Below, piece by piece: positions 31,638-43,020 of a stretch of 64,000 nucleotides of DNA. Positions within the stretch are counted from its first letter, which is position 1; each line of letters begins with the position of its first letter. This DNA is from Trileptium ribeirensis (Eukaryota; Nematoda; Enoplea; Enoplida; Thoracostomopsidae). The stretch spans positions 1 through 64,000 of the forward strand of contig JASANE010019185.1 in the NCBI GenBank assembly GCA_030248225.1, in the 5' to 3' direction. The position numbers and the translations under genes were made by a program. Below the pieces are notes generated by a model. That model was given only the letters and a program-made list of their open reading frames with translations. It made no database searches and was not told the DNA's origin.

Positions 31638-34312
31638 CCACTGGATTGGGTAGAGTTCCGTTGACAAATCAACCAATGTATCGTGTATTCGTAGACATAC
31701 TCGATATTCAAGTTGGGTCGCAAGCGGGTAACCGCTATGTTATTGAATTCATCGATCAATTCACGAAGTTCACAATAGCAGTGGCAATAAGGCACCAGGA
31801 TGCACACACAGCCCCACACATATTTTTATATGAGGTAGTCAACAAATACGGAGCTCCCAGGGAGCTATATTCCGATAGAGGACGGGCTTTCACCGCACAT
31901 ATGTTTGAAAACCTGTGTCAAGAAATGCACATATTTCCGCACAGGAGTTTAGCGTACCACCCTCAAGCGAATGGAGAAATTGAAAGATTTAATAGGACAT
32001 TATTGTATTTATTACGAGTCAGTGTACCACAAAATGATCATCACTCATGGGATGTATCATTACCGTTTTGCATCATGGCTTATAATTCATCGGTACACAC
32101 AGCAACAAAATACCCACCGTTTTTGCTCATGCACGGATTCTATCCTAGGCTCCCCGGCGAATACGACACGCACAGTGCAGCTACAGTATACACCGGGGCT
32201 CACTCCTATAGGGCCAACGCGCAGCGCTGGATGGCTTCTATTAGAGAGCGCGCATACCAACCAATGAGAGCCGCTCAAGAGATAAATCAGTTAAGGTACA
32301 ATAGGCGAACCCGCGAACCTCGCTACCAGACAGGTGAGCTAGTTTATTTTTATAGGCACGACACCACTCCAGGAACATCCAGGAAACTTACACCTCGTTG
32401 GTGCGGACCGTACAAAATACTAGGAATCACCCCGCCATGCATGCGTGTAAGAATACATTCTAATCCGGAAGGCATGGAACATGTTGTACACCTTAACAGA
32501 ACTAAGTCGTGTTTTAGGGCATTAGATCCAGTACCAAACGTAGGAGACTGGTTAGGTCAGGTACACGCTTCGGTATTAGAAAGGGGTCTGAATGAACCAA
32601 CCCAACGAATTATCGCTGATAGGGATTTCGTTACTAAAATAGAACCCGTAGATGAGGTAGCAGTGCGCACTGTAAGAACAGCAGTCAGCGATAGTTCAGA
32701 TACCGAGAGTATAGAAATGGGTGACCCTAACGATCCTAACTTATATCGTCGGACATACGCAGAAATCGAGGCCGAGCAGGCAGCGGTGGAACATGTTGAG
32801 TATCGGACGGACGAATATGAACCGCAAAACCCAAGGACGGTCAGGAATCGGATTCCTCTGACTGATCCAGATAGAGAAATAGAACCATCTTGGCCACCAA
32901 TATCGCTGGAACAGGTTACTAGTCAAGAGGCTTTCTCGTACATACCAGAACCTGGTAGCCGAGACACGCAGGTAGGGTACGGACAACATACGGTGCCAGT
33001 AACCACAATGGAAAGAATAGTAGCTACCAGCGAGGAAGTTCCATTCGGGGTACCGACTGTAGGTGTAGGCATACTTGAAGGACAACACTTCTATTCCGCG
33101 GATGTTACGCTGTCCACTACACCTCGCGGAGCTTCAGGAGGAATTGTCGTACCTGGTCCATACATTTCAGGGGACCTACGCTATGCAATTATGCTCGCTG
33201 CTCAGGACCATCCATTTGAATCACGACCAGCTGAACATATTATGGCATCGCAGTTGCGGGTACCAATGGAAATGTCAACTCAAACTGTAGGAGACTATAC
33301 GACAATGCGCCCTTATAGCGCTCCACCAGCAGCCGCTGACAGGCCTATGTCTCCCCATCAATGCGTTTTTCGGGAGGCAGCCTTTACTCAACCGCCAGGG
33401 TCACCACTGTCCAGCTATCTATCGGAGACATCTGGCGAGGACACTACCGTGGACGTGAGAGCAGCTGAAGCAGACGACGAGTTAACTAGTCAGACATCAC
33501 AGGAGCCCTCTTCAGCTGAACGACGTGGTCGAACGGGACAAGGAACATCCAGCAGTAGTTCTCGAACACCTACTACACAACCGGGAGCATCCGACTCATT
33601 AAGCGAATTCACACTTGCGGGATCAAGCAGCGAACCACCAGTACCCCGAATGGGAATCGTTCGCGCGGTAACCTTAGATACCTCTGCCCGCACACGAGCA
33701 TCGACAGAAGAACGAGGAAAGGCACTTGTTGGACGGGCCACGCAACGGAAGCAAATTGTATCAACACGAGGAGGTTTCACCACCCAGTCTGGCACCACTG
33801 ACCAGCCAGGACCATCCACGGTAACTATCACAGAGCAGGTACACCCCACTACTGCTACTACTACCTCCTCAGGAATAATACGCCTTAGTACGACTCATGC
33901 GACGGTCCCAACCAGACACATACTACATCGCCAGGCCAGGGATCGGGTCTTTAGGCCATACGGCGCAGCATCAGACGAAGAGGTAGGAGACGCCTTACGC
34001 AGACAGAGACGCGTAACTTTCCAGGAACCTGGGACGACCATCACTGAAACAGCAGGAACATCAACTAGACTAGCCTCTACTACACGCACACAATCCACTA
34101 CTGTCACCACTTCAATGACAAGTGCACCAACACCAACCCCACGACAACTTTTAACGGAAGGACACTCGCCAGGTGGGACCCAGCCACCGACCTCATTTCC
34201 CCGTTATCCTTCCAGCCAGGAATTACACCCTGCAGCTTGGCGACGACGAACACCCCGACCACCACCCTATGAAGAGTCTGACTCGGACGACCCTGATCTG
34301 CGGGTGGATTAA
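31508..34312 (+). CDS. pol: E3 integrase core with ~590-residue Ser/Thr/Pro tail
   Basis: Integrase homology starts near 31620. The three catalytic acids are visible: Asp in RVFVDILD, Asp in ELYSDRGRAF, and Glu in HPQANGEIERFN. A GPY-type C-terminal module follows (LTPRWCGPYKILGI), then HLNRTKSCF. Past about 32600 there are some 570-590 further residues rich in Ser, Thr, Pro, Glu and Asp with no recognised domain and no chromodomain signature. The uninterrupted frame across this length implies it was maintained. Ordinary gypsy integrases end soon after the GPY module. The tail ends in an acidic SDSDDPDLRVD. Confidence 0.88.
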   Translation: MWRTSWPRSTTSKIKTILLLEGYVGARTTMDQAMHSKDPIARITTGLGRVPLTNQPMYRVFVDILDIQVGSQAGNRYVIEFIDQFTKFTIAVAIRHQDAHTAPHIFLYEVVNKYGAPRELYSDRGRAFTAHMFENLCQEMHIFPHRSLAYHPQANGEIERFNRTLLYLLRVSVPQNDHHSWDVSLPFCIMAYNSSVHTATKYPPFLLMHGFYPRLPGEYDTHSAATVYTGAHSYRANAQRWMASIRERAYQPMRAAQEINQLRYNRRTREPRYQTGELVYFYRHDTTPGTSRKLTPRWCGPYKILGITPPCMRVRIHSNPEGMEHVVHLNRTKSCFRALDPVPNVGDWLGQVHASVLERGLNEPTQRIIADRDFVTKIEPVDEVAVRTVRTAVSDSSDTESIEMGDPNDPNLYRRTYAEIEAEQAAVEHVEYRTDEYEPQNPRTVRNRIPLTDPDREIEPSWPPISLEQVTSQEAFSYIPEPGSRDTQVGYGQHTVPVTTMERIVATSEEVPFGVPTVGVGILEGQHFYSADVTLSTTPRGASGGIVVPGPYISGDLRYAIMLAAQDHPFESRPAEHIMASQLRVPMEMSTQTVGDYTTMRPYSAPPAAADRPMSPHQCVFREAAFTQPPGSPLSSYLSETSGEDTTVDVRAAEADDELTSQTSQEPSSAERRGRTGQGTSSSSSRTPTTQPGASDSLSEFTLAGSSSEPPVPRMGIVRAVTLDTSARTRASTEERGKALVGRATQRKQIVSTRGGFTTQSGTTDQPGPSTVTITEQVHPTTATTTSSGIIRLSTTHATVPTRHILHRQARDRVFRPYGAASDEEVGDALRRQRRVTFQEPGTTITETAGTSTRLASTTRTQSTTVTTSMTSAPTPTPRQLLTEGHSPGGTQPPTSFPRYPSSQELHPAAWRRRTPRPPPYEESDSDDPDLRVD

Positions 34313-34456
34313 TCCTAATCATATTCGCACGTACCTCAACACAAGTGAACACAACAGGCCAACAAAAAGGGGGGTAGAAGAGGGGATCAGGAATACATTT
34401 ACAGGTAAAACAAGATTATCTTTACACTCAGCCTTATCTCGGTATACACATTATAG

Positions 34457-35695
34457 ATGCGACGAAGCTACAGTGCCAACGACATCCAGATGCCAATGCT
34501 ACCAACAGGCGTGCGGCACGTACCGATGGTTTGCGGCGGCGGCATCTATCCGACGGTGCCTCTTTATCAAGCTCCACCAGGATCGCGCGGGGAAAACTTC
34601 GCCTCCAAAGGGACCCGCCGGCCAATGCTTGCCAACGAGACAACGACGCTCGACAAGTTCGAACACAACGGGCGGCGTCTGTCCAGCGTGTCTGAGCATT
34701 TTCATCTCAGCGTCCTGGAGCTGCTGGATTACAACAACGCCGCAAAGGAGTTGGCCGAGGCGAACATCAGCCCAACCGAGCTACAACTCCGTAGCGTCGC
34801 ACTCCATCGCCGCCTACCGATGAAGAGACGCTGCATGCTGAAATCTTATTACCCGCACATAATGCGGCCAATCCTATTGGCCAAATTCAGCATGCCTGAA
34901 TATGCGGAGGAATTGGAGGCTACCGAGGACCGGCGTCTATACAACGCTTCGCTCGACGACTTCTGGGGAACAGGCGCCTTCCACATCGATTGCTGTTGTG
35001 GCCGCACGTTCCACAACGTGACGGGTCGTCTGCTCGAGGAAATCCGGGCTTACCATCGGGATGGCCTCGTGCGCTGGCCCCAAGTCGTCATCGTGGGCGA
35101 CGAGCAAGCGTTGCCGCTACTTAACGTCGCCGACCAGCATAATTGGCTGGTATTCGCTTGGCCACGTATGGAAATGGCCGACTTAATACAATGGGCCAAC
35201 GCGTTCGTCACGCCACAGACTGACTGTGTCATCATGGTAGGCGGCTATGGCAAACTGTGGCAAGCCGACCGCAAGGTCTATTCGCCCAGTGCGTCCATCA
35301 AACGCATTAAGCGGAAATTGGAGGTACTTGAACGGCGCCTCCGGGAAAATGCGGCCGTCTATATCGCCCCGCCGCCATAGCAGTGGAACGCTACGAACTA
35401 TACCAGCGAAGCCTGGACGACAGAGCTGCGTACACGGAAACTGCGCCTTACCGCGGACCACCAAGCGCTCCGCAACGTCGTCATGGCCGCATGGTCGGTG
35501 CCACTAACGGCACCCGAAGCCTGGGATACGGTCGGACCGTTCAACCGGGGTGAGGATCGCCAACGATGGTCTGAACCAGTGGTATCGCCCGCTTATCATG
35601 CGGAACTGGTCAACTGGGTGGGTCATTATGTTCGGTGCACAGGACTTTTTCGCCTCGGCGAACAACGCAAAGGCGACAACGAAGAAGAAGAATAG
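34457..35695 (+). CDS. E3 accessory ORF A: SGNH-esterase-like, catalytically degenerate
   Basis: ATG 34457. 307 codons to a TAG at 35378-35380, after which the same frame continues for 104 codons and still matches ORF B, so the TAG is an internal lesion. The core has the order expected of an SGNH/GDSL hydrolase: a beta strand with VVIVGDEQ (35084-35107) where the family has GDS, a second strand at LVFAW, a strand VIMVGGYG (35228-35251) where the family has GxND, a helix IKRIKRKLEVLERRL, and a strand VYIAPPP. The nucleophile Ser, the Asn and the terminal Asp/His pair are all missing. Esterase-like ORFs are known in some LINEs. In an LTR element this is unusual. Function unknown. A binding role is possible. 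Confidence 0.5.
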
Positions 35696-35924
35696 TACTC
35701 AGAGGGGAATCTGTTTGCACGTAGGTACCTACAGCCAAAAGAAAGCAGGTAACCAGTGAGAAGTCATAGAACACCCTAGAACAGTAGAAGACGCAACCCT
35801 TTAAGGCATAGGGGATTCCGTCTGCGGACACGCGCGGGAAATCAGGAGCAGAGGTAGAAATCACACAGCTATTGTATCAAATTACACTAGTGTGCAAAGC
35901 GCAAATCGACCATTGCGAAAAGGG

Positions 35925-37289
35925 ATGAAACCTATAAAGGTTATATTATTGCAGATGGACAACAGCGTTCGGCAACGCAATGAGAATAACAAGGACGACT
36001 GCAGCGTTCGGCGACGCCGCGACAGTCAGGTGGACAATGGCGCTAAGCGACGAAATGACAACGATACCAGACGGTCTGAAGGCGGTCTGGCCCGACGGTT
36101 ATCAACAACCGGGCCGTACGCCCCGCCCGAAGCCACTACGTACCGCCTGCCTAGCATTCCAACGTACCATGTCGACCTGACGAAGCCGTACGTTCCTTTC
36201 CTGTCCCACGGCACCGAGTGGCCGGAGCTATCCAATATGCACGAAGCTCCGACGCCCTTCCATCACGACGGTACTACAGCTCCAACCGTCGAACAACATT
36301 ACCAGGTAAGAGTGCTTCTTGTACTCGGCCTGATGGAAGCGGCCAAAGAACTCATGGACATGGTCGGCACGCCGCAGCAAATAAAAGCGAGAGCACGGGC
36401 GCTAAAGGACGAGCTGGTCGACAACATCACAAGCGCCCGGCTCAAACCGCTGCTCGAACACATAATGCGGCCAATACTACTCCGTAAATTCAGCATTCCC
36501 AGCTACGCGCGAATTTTGCATCTTACTGGCGACCGCCCGCTACTGGAGGTAACCACCGATACCTTCTGTGGCGTCGGACGCACAATTCAGCAACTGCGGC
36601 AAGGCGAACAACCCAGGCATTGCCACAATGTCATGGGACGGCTCTTGGAGGAGGTACGTGAATACCTTACCTCCGGGTACGCTTGCTGGCCGCACATGAT
36701 CATCATGGGCGACGCGCTCACGCTGCCGTTGCTAGAAATAGCCAACGACAATAAGTGGCTAGTCTGCGCATGGCCTGGCACCACGCTAATACGCATGATC
36801 CAACTCGCCAGCGCTGTCCTAACGCCGCTAACCAAATGCGTCATCTTACTTGGAGGCTACCAATACATCTACCGGAAGGCGCAACCGGAGCAGCTCCATG
36901 CGACCAACCCAAACGCAGCCTTCAAGAAGATCAAACGCCATTTGGGAATGCTATCGCGGCGGGTACCAACACGAGCACCCATTGTCGTCGCACCGCCGAT
37001 ACCCCGATGGGCCGCGACTAACCAAGACGCAACGTCTTGGACGGTCGAATTTAAACGGATTGTCGCTAACCATCGGCAACAACACGATGCCTTCCACAAC
37101 GTCTACTTCCCAAACTGGCCAGTCGCTTTCAACGCCGCGGACGCCTGGGAACGAGACGAACCGCATATGGAATGGCAGGAGCGCCCACAGTTCGAGGAGC
37201 CAATGGTCTCCAGGTACTGCTTGCGCAATTTGCGGGAGTGGGTCGGCCAGCTGGTGCGCGATGCCGAACTCGGACGCTTGACCCGGTAG
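35925..37289 (+). CDS. E3 accessory ORF B: paralogue of ORF A
   Basis: ATG 35925, about 454 codons, intact to its stop. The N-terminal 70 residues are Arg/Asn/Asp-rich. The rest aligns with ORF A: HIMRPILLRKFSIPSYAR, HNVMGRLLEEVREYL, MIIMGDALTLPLLEIA (GDA in place of GDS, 36708-36716), CAWPGTT (a PG motif common in SGNH proteins), VILLGGYQ (in place of GxND) and VVAPPIPRWA. Both paralogues lack the same catalytic residues, so loss came before the duplication, or the fold was never an esterase. Coding pieces here are GC-richer than the rest of E3. ORF B is the only long E3 ORF with neither stop nor shift, which hints at selection. Confidence 0.55.
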   Translation: MKPIKVILLQMDNSVRQRNENNKDDCSVRRRRDSQVDNGAKRRNDNDTRRSEGGLARRLSTTGPYAPPEATTYRLPSIPTYHVDLTKPYVPFLSHGTEWPELSNMHEAPTPFHHDGTTAPTVEQHYQVRVLLVLGLMEAAKELMDMVGTPQQIKARARALKDELVDNITSARLKPLLEHIMRPILLRKFSIPSYARILHLTGDRPLLEVTTDTFCGVGRTIQQLRQGEQPRHCHNVMGRLLEEVREYLTSGYACWPHMIIMGDALTLPLLEIANDNKWLVCAWPGTTLIRMIQLASAVLTPLTKCVILLGGYQYIYRKAQPEQLHATNPNAAFKKIKRHLGMLSRRVPTRAPIVVAPPIPRWAATNQDATSWTVEFKRIVANHRQQHDAFHNVYFPNWPVAFNAADAWERDEPHMEWQERPQFEEPMVSRYCLRNLREWVGQLVRDAELGRLTR

Positions 37290-38367
37290 TCGAGTAAGAC
37301 AAAACAAGAAACTTAAAGCATGAATCCTCAGAGAAGTAGGAATAAGCGTGCGAGTAGTTAGACAAACCTAGGTGAGAGATAAGGATGATTGAAACAGGTA
37401 GGGCAAGAAATGGCGAGCAGCGCCGAACATAAATAAAGCATGCTGAATAACCAGTAGGACCGCACAAAGCAAGCGGGGCAGCACACAAGCGCTAGTTACC
37501 AAATTGTTCCTCACGAACGGACCAAACCACTTTTACATGACCTAATAATAAGAAGGCTTGTCACTTAAAGTGGAGAAAATCATGACCCAAGTGCAAACGA
37601 TTAGAAAATGGCAAACTATGCATCTTGAGTGATAGAGGTAGTCCAAAACAACCTGAGTGCAATAACATCTATTACCACCATCAAAGCAAATTAAGCAAAA
37701 CTTGATTGCGAATTATTCAAAGGGGCGTATTAAAGGTCAACGAATGGGAACTTCTGGGAATAGGCACCCCGGCGGCCGGACAGTTCCTGGGAGTTACCCG
37801 AAAACAAATAAGGGGTCTGTTTTCGAACCCAACCCCAATATGGAAGTACGTGCGGAATACCGTAATGAAATGCTATTGTATATATATAATGTTATATTAT
37901 ATGTGACAAAGAGCGATATATTACTCTAATAAAAATTTAGTATTTCTCAGAAACACTTTCAAAGATACAAAATTATCATAAAATATTATAGGCCATAAGG
38001 GAAAACTTCCAAATTTACCGAAAATAAAGGGAGAAGGGACGCGTTTTTGGTGATAACCAAACAAATTGATCGTCCTTCTACCCTCGTTTTAGCGAAATTT
38101 TAGCATATTTTTAACAATTTTAGGAAATTTTTGGAAAATTTTCGGAATTTAGTGCAATTTTAAGCCCAAACGGGCTAAATTTTACAAATTTCACGCCCAA
38201 ACGGGCCAATTCTTCGAATTTCATACTAATTTTACTTAATTGAAATCAAGGGCTGTACATCACCTGGAATTAAGCACGCAAAATTTTCACTTTCTTTTCC
38301 AAATATCAACAAATTTAACTTACTACCATAAGTAAGTAGTCTATAAAATCCAAAAAATTTTAAGAGA
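37290..38367 (+). other. E3 3' untranslated region
   Basis: AT-rich, no ORF of note. Two copies of the mini-hairpin GCCCAAACGGGC occur at about 38163 and 38200. The bases just before the 3' LTR (TTAAGAGA) form only a weak purine tract as polypurine primer. Confidence 0.55.
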
Positions 38368-41300
38368 TGTAACAGCCCGAGTTTCACGTGGAATCTTAAA
38401 CATTCAAAATCCGGCCAGAAGGGCCTTAAATTTGGGGAATAAAGGGCGATCGGATACCGGTGGAGCGTGGTCCGGACTATATCTTGTGCATTATTGCTTC
38501 GTTGTTATAAAATAAACTCTATGTCATTATTGTATTGTGTTGCTTCGGTCACGCTCCACCAGGCCGAGGTGCGCGGGGTGATTTCGCACCAAAATTGGAC
38601 CAGAATTCTACGATGAAGGTATCCGACCGATCCCCGGACAATTATTGTTTTATATATAATAAAACGTTTGTGCAATTGATTTGTGTTGAAATGTGGGACG
38701 GATGCGTAGTCGGATCGGCCGGGGACAAGTGGGAGAGATTTCGCGTTTTATCACAACCCGGCTTGACAAATTTTGTAAATTAGGTGCCCCAGGGTCGGTT
38801 CCGGTGCGCATCCGTGAACAATAACTATACATATATGTGTTTGTTCGTTGATAAAATAGTGTACTTACTTGGTGCTTGCGCCCGGGTGTCAGGACGGGAC
38901 GCAGTGTCGTACAAAGTCCCCGGCGGCAAAAGGCAATTTGGGTTTGTTTTACAATGGTCCGGGACCCGTAAGTTTATCCTGACACGCCGGCGGAAGCTGA
39001 CATGTATTTGGTACGGTACGGGCTAAAGGGAGTGCATAAAGTATGGGATAAAATTTACTTAACATGGAAAGAGTCTCATTTTTAAAGGGGTATCAGTAAA
39101 TTGAAATTTTGGGGGTTTTATTGATCTCAAACAAAAAGGGGGATATTGAGCTATCATCAGGGACCTGTAAGGCTTCAAAATCACTCGTGCGGGTCACCCT
39201 CACCCCAACCCATAAATACTTATGGACCCTCAATCCAGCGCTTAAACTCTCAAACTTTAGGGCCCTAAATCACTACATCTCAAACCAAAACTCCCCGATT
39301 TTCGGAGCCCCGTACCTTAATTGGGCCCTATACTAACTATTTTATTGAAAACCGGGGCCGCCCGCCCCAACAGATTTCCACAGGATTCCCCTAACTCACT
39401 TGGGACCCAAAATTTTCCTATCGTGCACGCATTTCTCTGCTCTTAACGGGTCTCCTAAGGGACTTACACTAAAATAAAGGCTATCATAAGTAGGCGACCA
39501 GCCAGGGCATGGATATGATCCCGCTCCCGGCCGCCTACTCCACTCCATTCCTAAAAAATAGACAAAATTAATAAAAAACCTTGTTTATCAGTAGCGCCTG
39601 AAGCGCTTATATATATTGCCAATGCTGCAGGCCTCGCGCCGACCAGCGCGAGGTTTAGTTGTTTACGATATAGCTTGGCACCCTTCGGCCAAGTTTGTGC
39701 TATTTCTGTGGCAGACTAGCTGTTTTGATGAGTGCCCACTCTGGGGCGATGGTAGCGTTGTTTTATCATAATGTATTATTTTGGAAAGCTGCTGGTTTTC
39801 ATTATTGTGTATATTGGTTGTGGCGGCGATTTCAAACCAGTCATTAAAGAGTTAAGGGGGGCCGAATGTGATTCTATAGCCGTACTGTTGAGCCCGCGAT
39901 TAATGTTCTTGTTAGCAGCCCTGAGTTTATTGGAGTTGTTTGTCAGTGATGTGTTTTGTGTAGCCTAGGATTTTCAAATTTCAAATGTAAAGTTTTGGTA
40001 CTCAGCCAGAAAGAGAGAGGGTAGGCGACGCCTCGGAGTATAAAAGGAGACTGCCCGATTCCTCGATCGGGACCAGTCGAGAAAAATTTGCTTAAGTTTA
40101 GCGGTTGTCGCCAATTAAAGTTGTAGCTTTCGCTTTGTTTTGTTTTTGTTTTAGGCTTTTCTTTTGGACTTACCGGGGTTGGTTTCTCGCCGTACCTCTA
40201 CGGTGGAGAGCCTTCCCTGGATTTAGGACTTTCATAATCACGCACGGGCCGCACTTTGCGGGTGTTGGAGCGTCGGTAGGATGCTCCGCACGCCCGTAAA
40301 GGTTGGACCCCGCCAAAATCCATAAAATGCATTAGATGATTCAAAATTTTACTTGCACGCATCTCGACTGGTTCCCCGCTCCTCGGACATATCCTTTTTG
40401 TTCGCCGGTCCGAGGAGTGATCAAAATTTTACTTTAGGGTAAGTGACAGTGATCAAAATTTCCAGGCTAAGGCGATATTAAATTTGTTACTCAGAAAAAG
40501 GGGGAAATGTTATAAGACCTGGTCCAGAGCGGTTTCGAAAAGTGCAGTTAAAATTTATAGGTGTGGGACATAGCCGTTTGCATCCTCGGGTGACACGCGT
40601 TGTCCCGAAGTGTCTGAAATCGAGCAGCAGCGTCGAATCCCCATTCATTCGCTGATTCTTTAGTTTATGGGTAAATTGCGATGCAAGCGACTGCGGACCC
40701 GACAGAATTCCAAGAGACTCACTAGTGAGCATAAAACGAGACAGGGACTGGAGTTTGGCGATGAGCTAAGTTGCACTGGAAGTTTTTGGGGTGGGAGGTG
40801 GTTTCTCTAACCGTGCAACTATGGGGAGAATCCATGTTGGCACCCACTCCCTGAGCTCTCTGGGAGCGAGTTTCGAATTAGTTGAGCAGGTCGCAGGCCA
40901 CTCCAGTCGCTGCCGAAACTGTACAAAATTTAGAACCTTCGGTCCCATTTTCATTCAGATCCCGACTGACAAAACAGGGACGAACCATCGTGATTTAGTA
41001 TGCAACCAGTTGTTTATAAATTCAACATTCGCTCTCCAAAATTTATTGGGCCCTACTATAACGAAGGTTTTGAGGTATAGTACGGGGGAGAGAATGTAGC
41101 ATATCTTTAGGGTATCTTGCAGGGTACCCGACTCTAATATTGTCGCAATATAAATGTTGTATATAGGGTGCAGTACGCCCCAATTGGGCGGTGTTTATAG
41201 TGTGTGCAAAAGATTTGGCTCGACAGTAAATGAGTTGAATCGTGTCTAATTTATTAAAGCAGTTCGGAGTTTCACCTAGCATCCTTACCCCAGTAAAAGT

Positions 41301-42044
41301 TTTCGAAATTATTTTCAAATGAAGCCCTTCGGGACTTTGAAACCACGTGAATTCTAAGTTATAGCGAGTAAACCAAACGCCACACCGCGTCGTGTAAATT
41401 TCAGCCGCTAATACAAGCTTGCTTTAGGGCCCGCGCTGGCAATCTCCTGTACCCGCACTATATTCGTGTTTACCGGAACTATCAGAACTGCCCTCTGCAA
41501 ACCTCGCACAGTTAATTACCAGTCAGCATAGCTTTCAGCCCTGCACCTGGCACTAGTAGCTACAGTCTAGATAATCAAGGGACTGGGGCCTCCGCCTCAG
41601 TGCCCCAACGTTAAAATAAGTACTAAATTTTGTCACCATTTAAGTTGTGGGGCCAGTCATGTTTGCTTAGGATTAGCACGGGACAATAGCACCAGGGGAC
41701 ATACCAACAAGGAACCTCGCCAAGGTTACCCTGGGACCAGAGAACCCCGCTTTGGGAATTAAGTGGATTATGAGGGAAAGGCGAGTCAGCCTTATTACCT
41801 GTGAGCAGGCTTAGGGGTTGACTCTCCCTCGGGGGACCTTCATACCGCTAGACACGTGGGCCGATATAGGGGCCAGGCCGAACACCCTGGGAAGCCCGCC
41901 GGCAGCCTGCTAAGCTAAGCGGTTCCCTTAGGTCATCGCGTAGATCACCGGGGAGTCGTGGAAGCCGGGGTTGTCCGGGCACCACACGTTAAGATAATAG
42001 TGGTGCAGCTGGGATCCCTTAGGGCCAGAACTGGTCCTAGTACA
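38368..42044 (+). repeat. 3' LTR of E3 (3.68 kb)
   Basis: Direct repeat of 13145-16824 with the same termini. Differences are sparse, mostly single substitutions and a few short indels. The TATA box is at 40039-40046 and the U3 stem-loop at 39633-39652. It is followed by TACA (42045-42048), which matches the bases before the 5' LTR. Confidence 0.92.
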
Positions 42045-43020
42045 TACACAGACTACGGACAACCAGGGTATTATTGTCCTGAGCCTGCCGCTAGTTCATA
42101 CACCAATGCTTGTCGCACAGAGTACAATAACAAATCCCGTGGTCGAAACGCAAACGGATACAACTATTAAATTGGCGGATACAATGCCGCATCTGGCGGA
42201 CCACATACCAGTTCCCCAATCTTTGTCGGCCGAAGCCGCAAGTTTTCACCAGCGTACACCTAGCAATGGTTGGAACAATGCGAGTCAATTAGGAGCAGTC
42301 CCTCACAATAGGGCTTCGCAAGCACCCGTAGATAACATCGAGCAAACTGACCGCCGCAGCGCAGGAGTAATGTCGGTGATACGAGCATCCGATCCTGAGT
42401 TTAGCACACCGCTTAAATGTCACGAGACATGAAATGTCCACGCTAGAGGAATGCACAGGAGTTGGCTTTGACACACGCTCGGCACAACTAAATACAGTGC
42501 TCACCGATGACGGAACAGCTTATGAGCATGATGACGCGAACTTTGACACCGAACACGAATACACATAATTCGAACCGGAACCAACCGTATACCGAGTGAA
42601 CCCGCTACAAGCAAATAGAAATACCCCCGGATTGTTGTCACAAGCGGTCGGGTCTTGGCGTGGTAACAAAGATATAATGCATTTAACGGAGAACTAGTTG
42701 ATAATAGAGGAGTAGGGCATGGTGAAATGCAAAGTCAACCAAAACACAAATGACACTCGGCTTTATCGTTGGAACCCTAGGGCGCATGGTGTGAACCGTG
42801 ATCTTGTGAATACTGGTTGGCCAACCAATGTGTATGGTATATCCTGATAGGAAGTCAGCGCGAAGTGATGGAAACCGAGATACCAAGTGGAAGAGTGAGA
42901 GGGGAGGAGGAGTTGAGGAAGATATGGAACCAAAAGAACCTAATGTACCTGATATGCCGAGTGAAAATATCGGAGATTGCCGTTCGGACTTCGGGGGGCC
43001 CATTAATAGGGATCCGTGTC
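42045..43020 (+). pseudogene. gag: E2 gag, C-terminal fragment
   Basis: Picks up exactly where 13144 left off (ACACAGACTACGG...) and aligns with E3 gag 19713-20700. The Tyr/Pro-rich tract is followed by LSAEAASFHQRTPSNGWNNA and, near 42828, YPDRKSARSD with the acidic tail. Several frame changes and stops (e.g. near 42167, 42430, 42566) break it. Around 43005-43025 it shows the site that is occupied by the G-free insertion in E3. Confidence 0.8.

Larger units (their letters stand above)
13145..42044 (+). mobile_element. E3: giant (28.9 kb) Ty3/gypsy-type retroelement with env-like unit between gag and pol
   Basis: A complete element bounded by direct LTRs (13145-16824 and 38368-42044) and a TACA target duplication (13141-13144, 42045-42048) inside the E2 gag. 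Contents in order: leader, gag, a G-free insertion, unknown ORF, env-like unit, protease, RT, RNase H, integrase with a long tail, two SGNH-like ORFs, 3' UTR. Giant gypsy-type elements are known (Ogre in plants, Burro in planarians), and errantiviruses carry a fusion-type env, but there env follows pol. In the first 600 bp the two LTRs differ at about eight places by eye, so insertion is fairly recent. The coding part nevertheless has several stops and frame changes, so this copy cannot be autonomous as sequenced unless recoding occurs. Confidence 0.9.

Noticed and set aside
36951..37488. Long minus-strand open frames opposite ORF B and its 3' side
   Set aside because: They mirror the GC-richer codons of ORF B and resemble no family. 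The plus-strand ORF is supported by its paralogue.
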